Shown here in pieces: positions 33,214-43,797 of a stretch of DNA of 64,000 nt. The notes beneath the pieces were generated by a model. That model was not told the DNA's origin and did no database searches. It saw nothing but the letters and a program-made list of their open reading frames with translations. Origin of the DNA: Stemphylium vesicarium (taxonomy: Eukaryota > Ascomycota > Dothideomycetes > Pleosporales > Pleosporaceae); assembly GCA_004380135.1 (NCBI GenBank), contig QXCR01000032.1, forward strand, positions 124,001 to 188,000. Direction: 5' to 3'. Each line of letters starts with the position of its first letter. The first letter of the stretch is position 1. Position numbers and translations under genes: made by a program.

Positions 33214-33739
33214 ATGTCTCGTAATGGTAAGTCAGCTTATCCCCTTATTCCTTTACTCGACGGTCACATCCGTGCGGCCCGACTGGTTTCACACGCAACA
33301 AGCACGCCATGCTCCTGTCAACGCCCAGCGTACTAAGCAATACGCACCCTACCTATCTGATCCTCCATGTTCCTGGAAACCCCTACTGACCCGCCCGCCT
33401 CCAGTACCCCGTTATACCGTCAAACGCCCGTCCCGCCGCTCCCTCGCTTCCATCGGAATCCCAGACCATCGCGATGTGCTCGCAGTATACATGCACTGGG
33501 TGCGCCAACGTTACTATCGCGCACAAGACGTGATGCGACAAGAAGCGGCCCCGATAGTCGCATCGACGCCCGACTCGTGCGATGGGGAGGCGGACGAAGA
33601 GCAAGACATCACGGCCCCTCAATCAAGCTTGCAGTTCGATGCGGAACGGCTTGGTGTCGACTTGCTGGGCACTGGGTCGACGTTCGAAACCGAAGGGTCG
33701 GTGTATGGATGTCCCGCCGAGATCGATGTCGTTGGATGA
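33214..33739 (+). CDS. Small orphan protein (115 aa)
   Basis: Two exons, 33214-33226 and 33405-33739. The first exon encodes only MSRN plus one base, followed by GTAAGT; the 178-nt intron ends in CCTCCAG and exon 2 continues VPRYTVKRPSRRSLASIGIP. The long pyrimidine-rich leader before the ATG and the matched splice signals support a real gene. The protein is basic at the N-terminal third (RRS, KRPSR), has a helix-like AVYMHWVRQRYYRAQDVMRQ and an acidic tail. No family recognised and no signal peptide. Confidence 0.5.
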
Positions 33740-35291
33740 GGGGCACAAGCTAGGCGGGGCACGCAGGGGCACGTAGGGCACAGAGGGCACAGGTATAGGG
33801 TGAACCGGCGTTTTGGGTGTTTTATGGGGCCAGGGTCCTAAGGGTCATTTTGCATTTGCATGAGTTGGTTGTGCGACCTTGCGGGCGCTTGGATAAGCAT
33901 GTTTCTGGTTTTGGACGGGTGGGAAAAACAACGGCTTGGTGTTGTTTCTTACACATGGTATGTCGGTGATGCCCTATGAGCATTGCTTTGAGATCAGATC
34001 TTACTCTATTAATACATGCCGCCTAGACCCACGAGGATCGTGATGCTGATGCTAAATACCCATAGCAATGACGCGAGAATTTTCACTTCTACAGTCCGCC
34101 ATTTCTTGACAGCTAGGTACAGGACAGTCTGGCAACGGTAGTAGTGTGTACGATGTCAAGGCTAAAGGTAGACAATTCCATGTCTTGTAGAAAAGTAGAA
34201 TTCTTGAGATGAGCAGACGAAGAAAGGATATTACTGCAGTGAAAGCCTGCTTGGTCTAGAAGAACCAAAGGGCGTCTACTCCTATACATATTGATGTCGC
34301 GGAGTGAGTCACCCTATCAGAGCCTTCAATTTCCATACTCAACCATCGTATCCATAGTCTCTTTTCCGAATATATATGGAGCCACTGAGATATAAGACCG
34401 ACACGGACCGGTCGTGTTGGTATCGGTTGTCCATCAATATTTGCCCCCGGTCCGGTTCATGCGCTCAGCGCAATTGAGCTCGTTTTACAGGTTAAAAGCG
34501 CGGGGCGCGCATGCTCACCACCGACAAGAGCGAGAAGACTGGACCACGATTCGATAGCATACGACAGCTTAGAAGGGTGTTCGCGTCTTTGCGAAAAATC
34601 GAACACGAAAGGAAGAAAGTGGGACGTAGGAGCGGAGAGGGTCTTTGCTGTGGCGAGATGCTGCGTCATGCGTGGCATGCGTTAGAACTGTACCCGAGTC
34701 ATCAACTTGGACGAGACGTTCGCTCGTGAAGTGCGCCAGAAGCGTAGATGGATCCTGGGATACAAGCGCATGTCTTGTACCTGCTTGGTGTCAATCTTCC
34801 GACGGTACCTAGGTAGGGCTGCATCATGTGCCGGGGTAGAAAGGACGAGTGACATCGGGGTCCAGCGACCTGGAGCGCGCAACGCGCTTCGAGGCGACCA
34901 CGACAATTGCTTTTGTGGCAGTGCGCTTGCTCCTTCTCTCCAAATAGTGGGACCTCCCGTGTTGTAAGTCCGGAAGTTGTTACGTTTCTTGCGTCTCACG
35001 TATCGGCCAGAAAGAACATGAGTCGGCGCTGGACTTCAGCGCGCTGTCATGAGGACAGCACAGTCTTATGTCAGTTCGGTTAGACATGGCTACTAAGTTG
35101 CTAAGAGTTACTCAGGTAGGGCCGAACCTCGTGGTCTGACCATAAAGCGGTGGGGCACACTGTGATGGTGGCTGCTTTCCAATACAATGCGGACACAAGC
35201 GAACTGGCAGATTTGCCTTCGAGGTCCCACTGTCAAACACCTAGAACTTGTGGTAGCTGGTATAGTTGCGTTTTCCGAGCGAAGTGCGATG

Positions 35292-35300
35292 ATCAGATAA
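35292..35300 (+). promoter_or_regulatory. Iron-GATA site
   Basis: ATCAGATAA within TGATCAGATAAGATTA, about 820 bp upstream of the MFS siderophore transporter. Confidence 0.7.
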
Positions 35301-35829
35301 GATTAGATGTCATCGTGACCCTGCTCAGCCCGCTAGCGCCGGAGGTGGCGAGGGGCAGTTCGCGCGCTGGCTAATCGCTCTTCCGCAACTTAACCTGTCC
35401 ACCTCCGAAACCCAACACACTACAGCCACGACTTGTGTAGCTTGGGAGCTCTCTAAGCCAGCAATACTTTCCCCATGATTGTCCTATGTGTTTCCGTCTA
35501 GTATTTCGGAGTCTGTCACTGCTATCTCCGTTCGGATCAAGTGCAACCTGCTAGAATACAGCAGGGATAACGGCACGCGCGATCATGTAACCACCACGCG
35601 ACTTCACAGGAAAAGCCGCACCCCCTTCTCGGCTGGCTCCATCGCACGGGCGAGACTGGCTGCCCTTGTCCGCACGGGATTGGAGCTTCGGCGCATACTG
35701 CTCGATTCGATCAACTGGGAGCTACGGCCGCTACTGGTCATAAGGGCCAAGCCCTTGGCCATGCAGGTTTGCGGCGGGGCTTCTACCGGCCAAGAAGAGC
35801 TATCAATCAACGAGCGGCGACATTGGATC

Positions 35830-35857
35830 TTATCAGATCATCTAGGACTTATCTGAT
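35830..35857 (-). promoter_or_regulatory. Pair of iron-GATA sites
   Basis: TTATCAGAT at 35830-35838 and TTATCTGAT at 35849-35857, 19 bp apart. Both are followed by CATCTAG, so the pair is a small direct repeat of TTATCWGATCATCTAG, about 260 bp upstream of the transporter ATG. Confidence 0.8.
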
Positions 35858-36117
35858 CATCTAGCCGCGGCTAACGGTGTCTGGGCACACCAACCTACCT
35901 GGACGGTGGGAGATGATCCCAAGCCACCGGGTGGGATACACAGGGCAAATTTTTCAGATGGGGTTCCTGTGCTGACTATCCTTGCCCGGTCTTCGGAGTG
36001 TGGGCCTTGGGGATACTTAAGAATGCTATCAGCTGCCAGTGTTGCGATCGACATCCTTCTGCACTCCAGTTCCATCCCCTGCTTCAAGCGGCATCTCCTC
36101 GGCAGTTCTTTCTGATC

Positions 36118-38010
36118 ATGTCGAATTTAAACGCAATTGATGCGGTGCGACCCGCGGACGGTTTCGCTCGTCAATCCCACGATATCGATATAGAGAAGAG
36201 CGGTAACACTGGAATCGCTGCCCATGAGACAGGCAGCGATGTTGAGACCAAGTCCGTAGAGTCGGAGAATTTCCAGAATGGCGTTCAGCGTGTTCGCGCC
36301 ATCACCGAGATCTGGAGCAAGCAGACATTGATCACCATGTTCATCTTGTATGTTGCCTTGTCATCGGAATCGTGTCCGCGTATAGACTGACTGATATGTC
36401 TAGTTTGTACCTTATCGAATTTGTCGCGTTTCTCCAAAACGCCATCGACGCCGCGCTTAACCCCTTCATCACTTCCGCCTTCTCGAGTCATGGACTTTTG
36501 ACCGTTTCAAGCGTAATGGCAACTGCGTTGAGCGGCTGTATTCCCCTCGTCATCGCCAAAGTAATCGACGTTTTTGGTCGTGTTGAGGGTTTCTTCTGCA
36601 TGCTGATTCTCGTCGTTTGCGGTATGGCCATGAAAGCCGCTTGTCACAATGTGCAAACCTACATGGCTGGTCACGTCCTTTACTGGGCTGGTCATATTGG
36701 TGTGCTGTACGTTGCCGATATGATGGCTGCCGACATCACCACATTGAAGAATCGAATGATCATCTTTGCGATCAACGGTACGCCTCGCATCGCTAGTACG
36801 TTTGCAGGTCCCGCGATAGCCGACCTGTTCTACTACCAGAACAACTGGCGCTGGGCTTTCGGTGCTTTTATCATCATCTTTGTTGGCTTCTGCCTTCCCG
36901 CCATGGTTCTCATGATCTTCATGTATCGAAAGGCCAAGAACGCCGGTCTTATTAAGAAGGAAAAGTCCAACCGCAACGCTTTCCAGTCACTATGGTACTA
37001 CTTTGTGCAATTTGATAGTAAGTTGATCAATCGTTAATGGAATTACGTGCTAACAAAACCTAGTCTTTGGTATCATCCTTCTTATGTGCGCCTGGTGCCT
37101 TTTCGTGCTGCCATTCACCCTTGTATCCTACGCCCCACAGGGCTGGAGTACACCCTACATCATCGCTTGCATCGTACTCGGTCTCTTGCTTTTCCCTGTC
37201 TTCTACATCTGGGAAGCCAAGTTCGCACCTTTCCAGTTCCTCCCCTGGGTCTACCTCAAAAACGGAACCATTATCGGCTCTTGCTTGCTGTATGGTGTTA
37301 TGTTCCTTTCAGTGTTCACCTGGAATGGATACTTCTACTCGTACCTGATTGTCGTCCATAGGCAGAGCATCCCGCATGCTGGATACATTCTCAACGCCTT
37401 TTCTCTTACATCCTCGTTCATTGGGCCCTTTGTCGCAGGATGGATAAGGTACTCCGGTAACTTCAAGTGGACCGCTTATGCTGGTGTTCCCGTTGTCCTG
37501 CTTGGCACCGCTCTTTTGATCCCTTTCCGGAACCCATCTACCAACCCCGGTGTCCTAGCCTTTACACAGGTGCTTGTCGGTCTCGGTACACAAATATTCG
37601 CTACTTGCGCCAACCTCGCCGTCATGGTACCAGTTACGCATCAGGAAGTCGCTGTCGTTAACGCCATCTGGGGGTTGTTCGGCAGCTTCGGTTCTTCAAT
37701 TGGTTACGCCATCGCGGGCGCCATGTGGAACAACATTCTGCCTCAACAACTTCTCCAGCGCCTGCCAGAGTCTAGCAAGGCCGACTATCTCACCATTTTC
37801 GGCAGCATTGAAATCCAAAGTTCGTTCCTAGATGGTACACCAGAGCGCGACGCTGTTGTAGGCGCGTACGCCAACGTACAACGCAAGATGGTTATCACTG
37901 GCGCTTGCTTCGTGCCGCTCTGCTTGGCCAGCATCTATATCTGGAAAAACATCAACGTTAAGAAGCTGGAGGAGGAGAAGGGCAAGCAGACTAAGGGCAC
38001 CGTTTTCTAG
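36118..38010 (+). CDS. Siderophore-iron transporter of the MFS (SIT/MirB/Sit1 type)
   Basis: Three exons, 36118-36347, 36404-37017, 37064-38010, give 596 aa. A ~75-residue acidic cytoplasmic N-terminus precedes about 14 hydrophobic segments, the SIT-family layout. Family features include YLIEFVAFLQNAIDAALNPF in the first membrane span, MADDITTLKNR-like sequence (here MMAADITTLKNRM) in the A-type loop, WRWAFGAF, and in the last third AVVNAIWGLFGSFGSSIGYA. SIT carriers import ferric siderophores by proton symport at the plasma membrane. It is the uptake partner expected for the NPS6 product, but lies 15 kb from it with unrelated genes between. Three iron-GATA sites upstream argue for iron repression together with the cluster. 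The substrate siderophore cannot be told from sequence. Confidence 0.93.
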
Positions 38011-38565
38011 ACGATACTCTGAACTGGGGCGAGGAATTCGGGCTACACTCAACCCGTAATCCGGTCTGACGGTCTCAATTCATTACTTGATATACCCTCA
38101 TTATTAGTAGATGCTATAATACTACAATCGTTTCGCGCAATTTACAAAAAAAATTGCATTCTGCGTGTTCCATGTATTGCACTGTCTTCGTATAGAAAGA
38201 CATTGCTATTCTTTCCGATACCTTGACCTGTAAAAAAACACAAATTCTTTCCCAGCTGGTGGAATCTTCTTATCGTACCCGTATGAGCTCGACTGTCGCG
38301 TTTCTAGGAACTCGAAAACTTCGACGCGCCTTCACGCCTTCAAGAGCCATCATCCGTCGTAGAGAAATGGATCATGCTTCAAGGGATTGTATCCCGCCTG
38401 ATGAGGGCTGAATTTCGGTTTCCTGTAGCCGCGAGTATGCGGGCCCTGTATATTCCAGTAGGTGCAAGGGTTCTCACAAATACACGGCGGAGGACTAGAC
38501 AACATTAGCCAGAACCCGATTTAAAATAATAATAAAAAAACCTCCACCCAGCTCAGTATTTCGAC
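38011..38565. other. Convergent 3' region
   Basis: 555 bp between two converging stops; AT-rich runs consistent with 3' UTRs and polyadenylation; no gene seen. Confidence 0.55.
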
Positions 38566-39828
38566 TCACAAGGCATAACGCGGAAGCGACATGATAAACG
38601 CCATCCTCTCCGTCACATCGTGGCGCCTCCCCGCGCGCTCCTTACGAAAAACCCTCTCCCAAAACAACCTCGTACTATGCTTAACATGGCCCGTAAAAGT
38701 GACATTAGGCACATGGCGAATATGCACCAGCGCAAAGGTGAAGAAGAACTCGACAAAGGTCTTCTGACACGAGACATTGAATCCATCCTGGTGTCCATAC
38801 GTGGTCCAAGGATCCCAGGTAGCAGCCGGCAGCAACCCGACCGCCTCTTTATTCTGCGCAATTTGGAAATGGAAGTTGAGGCACTGCAGCGTATCTATAT
38901 TTTTAAGGACAGAAATGTGCGCACCTTCTGATGAAGGTGCAAAAGGGTCAGCGGTATGCCCGTCATACCCCAGGAAACGGAAGTACATCCAATTGGGGAA
39001 CCCGAGGGAGATGCGGCGCAGACAATCCGCTAGACAGGAATTCTTTACTGCTACCTCTAGGTCGTGCCGGAACAAGTAGTGCGACGTGCTGTACGTGCGA
39101 ACGTGTCCTGCGAATTCTCGGGCGATCTGCCGGTTCGTGGCTGCGAAAGGGAGACTGCGGAGTGCGCGGTGCCCGCTGGGGTCGCGGAAGAAGAGCGCGC
39201 CGAAGGTGGGTGGTGCAAAGCCGCTGTCCTCGCGGACGTAGGATATTCGCAGAGAGTCCCGGCGTATGTGTGGCCAGATGTAGGCGGGTGCGATGGCCGA
39301 GTACATGCAGATACGCAGTTCGGGAGGTAGGTCTAGGAACCGGAATTTGAACCCGTTGAGAGACCACCAGGCGGAGAGGGTGTAGGCGGGTCCGATCAGG
39401 CCGCCGTATGTTTCTTGCAGCCATTCGGGGAGTGTGGTCCATTGCAGTATTTCGTGTTCGCGCACGAGTATGTCTGAGGCGTTTGTCTTTGAGGATGGGG
39501 ATGTTGGTGAGTTCCGGCACCGAGCGAATACTTTTATGGGCGTGGAGTTGGGCTGTACGAAAGCGATGCGTGATAGCTTGCCGTTCTTCTTCACTTTGGC
39601 GTATACGCTAACGTCCATGATGCGTATCCCGAGGTGGAAGTCATGCCGGCGTGTTTCGTTGAGGTAGGCGTCGATTGCTCGGAATATGGGGTTCTGCACT
39701 GCTGTTAGCTCATTTGATTTAATAGTAGATCACTTCAGAGGGCCTACTTTCGGAACCTTGGGCACGAATTTTGCCTTTTTGCGCTTAGGACCAGACGGTG
39801 CAGTTTGTTGATGTCGGACCCAGGGCAT
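38566..39828 (-). CDS. F-box/2EXR-like family protein of unknown function
   Basis: Two exons, 39828-39748 and 39693-38566, give 402 aa. The first exon encodes a short basic leader (MPWVRHQQTAPSGPKRKKAK) and joins at TGCAG|AAC to NPIFRAIDAYLNE. The segment FRFLDLPPELRICMYSAIAP near residue 145-165 is the degenerate F-box-like start motif of a large family expanded in Dothideomycetes. Later conserved-looking stretches are LPFAATNRQIAREFAGHV and the aromatic region around WMYFRFLGYDGH. No enzyme motif, signal peptide or membrane span. Function unknown. Confidence 0.75.
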
Positions 39829-41912
39829 TGTGCGTACGGGTGGTCTTGCAGTAATGAAGTATGCGACGAGATGAGCCACGCGCACATCTTATGAAAGGCC
39901 AAAATTTATCGCAGTGCACGTTGAGAAAGTCTTTGGTTGCAGAGATCATGGTTTATGGGGCGTTGTATGACCTGGTTCTCGGAAAGGCGCATGGGCGAAG
40001 TTTTGATGGTGTCAAGTGAGCTTCAAGCCCGGTGGAAACACCTACAATAAAACGAATTGAAGTGATCAGTGTTACAATCACGATGCAGTCGGGAAGATCA
40101 CTTTTTGTTTGGCTGGGTGGACCACTCGCGTCCTAGGCGGGACTAAGGATCGTGTGGCCAATACCACCATGGTGATTAGACATGACCTGGGCACCTGTGG
40201 TCCATAGGCAGGATGGTACTCTGCGGTGGGAATCCATATTACGGACCCTTCGTCGCTTCGTCCCAAAGACTTCACAAACTTTAGTTTATGGAGGCATACG
40301 GAATGGTTGGTGGTCCACTGTGACCGAGCCTGGTATGCGTCCAAACAGGGCCAGAGGAGAGGAAGGAAGCTGCGCGATTCCCACACCGAGGAGCGCCCTT
40401 GAAAAGAGCGCAGACGGATTGTGGGCGAGGTTTCAGTATTGCTGGTTTCCATCCTATCACTTCGGACGCAAATGGGACGGCTAGAGATGTTGAGATTGAC
40501 AGAATGATGGTTGAGTGGGTTGTGGAAGCGTCAACTGCTCACGCTTTGCCCTTGGCTTGGGCTGTAGGGTTGCGCCGTCGCGCGGGATGTGCTTGGGTCG
40601 TGGTTTCCAGTTTGCGCATGCACACGATCGAAGTGGGTACCTGGAATTGTTGGCTGACTCTCTCTCCAATCTTCTTGTTGATGCTGTTGATCCACTCGTC
40701 TCCATATACACCCAGTGCCTGGTTTGATCGTGGGAATGAACATTGCGTTCGCAATTGTCGTTGTTCAAGTGTAAAACAAGCGAAGACATGTTGAGTGCTA
40801 GTATTCAGCCGATGGGGGTTTTTTGCTTTTTCTTGCTGAGGTGTGCAATTCTGGTTCTCGAGGTTGTCGAATTACCTACCTGCGCAGAATCCAGGAAGGC
40901 GAGGGAAACATCGCGCTATCTGACTTCTGGAACCATTACCCCTCCCCTCGTAACTTCGGTCGTTAGGGTCAGGATTATCTGCGGGGCACCTGCTGCGATC
41001 CATAGAGTGAGCGCCATCTGATTCCAGGCGGCGTGGCAATGAGCATGCATTCAGAGGAACCCGGACTTAGTATGGCTCGACCAAGCTGTGCATGACGGCA
41101 GGTGTGGTGGGGGTTGTTAGCCCCGCCATGCACCGCGCCGCTAACCTGCCGAAGTCTTCCCTTCGCTTTGTTGGATTTCGTCTGATGCGGCAGGTCCTCA
41201 GTCATAATCGCCCGACAATCTTTAGGACAACATTGGGCGTTCTTTCATCGATCATCCGGTATGGTGTGTAAGTTCAAACTCGCAGCTCCTCGCATCTTAC
41301 CTCATTCTAATTCGCCCTAGATCGGCTAGCATCCGTCGCTTTCATCCTAGATGACAGCTTCCGACGAGAGCCGGGTTGTAAGTTCCACCGTTGAGCCTTC
41401 ATTCGAAACTCAATTCTCACCAGTTAACAGCGATTCCCGGTACCGGAATACCATCTTCTTTTTTTGCTGTCGCAACATACCTTGCAGATTCTGTGAATCA
41501 AGACAACGCAATCAGAAATAGACCGATTCTCTTTTTTTTCTGCCTTGATTTTGATATCAATTCAAAATGTCATGGGTTAGGCGGACGAAGACAGGCTGCG
41601 ATGCCCCGTGCTAAACTGGGTAGATTGGTCTCGCATTGCCCCTCTCGTACTGTGTACTCTGGATGGACGTAAAAGTACGAAATGAGCCGATGAATTTGGA
41701 ACCGCTTGGCCATTATTTTGATATAGTCACTCGGGTCTCTCTGCACAGTACAATCAAAGCAGGAACTTATGGAGGGCGTGCTGGCCCAGGATAGACAAAG
41801 AACCTTCTGCCACGTGAATGCGCGGCAGCACGCGTCTGGGTACCCAGGTTCACGGCCAAACGAGTAGTACCCTCGCATCACCAGAACAGTGTGTCGCATC
41901 GCTTTCGTCATA
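39829..41912. other. 2.1-kb intergenic region, no gene seen
   Basis: Divergent promoter space between the F-box-like gene and the next plus-strand gene. Short ORFs at 40.1-40.8 kb on both strands overlap each other and look like noise. Splice-like GTAAGT strings near 41.26 and 41.37 kb could belong to a spliced 5' UTR of the downstream gene; this is uncertain. Confidence 0.45.
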
Positions 41913-43797
41913 ATGGCAAGACTCACGACACCAGCCTCTGGCTCAAAATCTTCTCGCACATCTTCGGGGGTCGATAGCCGCAGCGCCCCGTCCTCAGCGC
42001 TTGAGGCTGTTGGCGCGCGCCCGCGACGCGCCCCACGGCGGCCGACCAAGCAAGTATCCTACGAGCTTGCCAATCACGCCAAAGCCTATCTTGAGGCTGG
42101 ACAATGTATGCGACACCGTAAACTACTAGATGATCGACTAACACAAAACTCAGACGTCAGCGGCTATGGCCTCCTCTACAGCCTTCTTGCTGCCGGTACC
42201 AGCATCTCGACGCCCGCTCAGCCTCACGTCGGTTCCCTTGCACCGCCCGCCTACATTGCCTTCGCCGCTTCGATAATCGCCGACCCCAAATTCACAACAA
42301 AAGCACAATCAAAAGACGCTATCAAAGGCGCCGATGCTGCTCTGCGTTACCTACAATGCCTGCACACCACTATAGACGGCCCCGCATACCCCACCATCAG
42401 GAAGGCCTTCAGCTTCCCGGAAGAGCGCAATAGGAGACGTGGCCCAGGCCATAGAAGGGAAGGGAGTCTCTCACCTGAGCCTGGTGGCGACATTGAGCGC
42501 ATAGCGGGCGAGGCCGCCAACGAAAAAAGCCTGTGGTGTCGCGCGGATGATTTCTGGCACATCGTGGGATGGGCCTTCAACTGCTCGGCAGTACATAAGA
42601 AGCGATGGGCTCGATGGAAGCTATGGCTGGCAAACATGTGCGACTTTCTAGAATCCGACTGGGACATGTGCGTCAGACAAGCCAAAGCTGAGGACGTCGA
42701 CGAGGAGACTATTCTACACGAGAGCTTGCTCTGGCACTACATCCTCGGGGATGAGTCGACGCCTACGAATCGCTCAAGAAGGCGTCGGATAGCCAAGGCT
42801 GTACTTGCCACTGGGACACCAGAGTCGCTGAAGGACTATCCTGAGATCTGGGAGAAGGAGACAGTCGAGCCGAAGCGGAAAAAGGAGGAAGACCAACCAG
42901 TCGGCGAGGTTGACTTCGAGACTGGCGAGATCGCCGACTATGGGAGCGACGAGGAGATGCAAGACACAGAAGACACGGGCTCTGAGGGTGCAGATGAGCA
43001 GGATTCGGATACAAGTGACAGCGAAATCAACAATGTCCACGACGCCATAGAATATCTCGGCGGGCAAGAGGCCATTGACCTGCGACACCGTCTCATAGCA
43101 TTGGTAAGCACTTCCAGTACTGAAAATGATAATCACTAACATCCTGCAGCTCGCGCAAGCAGCCCAAGCCCTACCGAACTCCTTCACTCGACTCTTCGAC
43201 TTCTGCGATAACATCCTAGAAGACTTCATCCTGTTCCCCACCATCATTTTCCAAGCCTTCCTCCCCTCCATGAAGCTGCCAGGCAGCATTCAAATCGCCT
43301 TCAACACCAACCTTCTCAATCCGCTGATAAGCAACAGGCCACCCAACTACTTCCTCACCGAGCCCACTCAGCAGCATCTCGAAACCAAACTTCTGCCACT
43401 TAAGGGGACAACGCAGAGTTTTGCCGCCAACGCGAAAATCTCCCTCATCCTCGAGCAAATGTTCATGTACATGATGACTCAGGATGCGCTAAAGTCCACC
43501 AAAGCGCTGCGCAAAGCCATGGAAACTGGTATTGATGCGCGTCACAAAGTCGTCGGAACGGGTAAGGGTAAAAGAGGGAATGCGCAGGAAGAAGAGCAAG
43601 CGAAGGAGTTGTTACACGCGTGCTCGGAGAGGTTGTTGGGGTTGCTGGAGGTACTGGAGATGTCTTCGGGTAAGCCGGCACAGCCGGTGAGTAAGAAGGG
43701 AAGAGTTGCTGCAACTGCGGCGGCGGCGATTTTGTCGTTTGGATCGGGGTCTTCGCTTTCGCCTGCACCGGATAGTGAGATAGAGCCGGATGAGTGA
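41913..43797 (+). CDS. Conserved fungal protein of unknown function (612 aa)
   Basis: Two exons, 41913-43103 and 43150-43797, joined in phase 0 by a GTAAGC..TGCAG intron. The N-terminal ~45 residues are Ser/Arg-rich and basic. A helical region follows (YELANHAKAYLEAGQ, YGLLYSLLAAGTSISTPAQP, AALRYLQCL). A Trp-rich block (KSLWCRADDFWHIVGWAFNC, KRWARWKLWLANMCDFLESD) appears near residues 205-260. Next is a long acidic, Asp/Glu/Ser-rich stretch (~335-380), and a helical C-terminal region after the intron. It is probably nuclear from the basic and acidic tracts, which is inference. The even amino-acid composition and conserved-looking motifs support a real gene. I do not recognise the family. Confidence 0.8.

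Larger units (their letters stand above)
33740..36117. promoter_or_regulatory. 2.4-kb region upstream of the MFS siderophore transporter
   Basis: No credible gene. The distal part shows nothing recognised. The last ~830 bp contains three iron-GATA 9-mers (35292, 35830, 35849), 260-830 bp before the transporter ATG. Confidence 0.65.
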
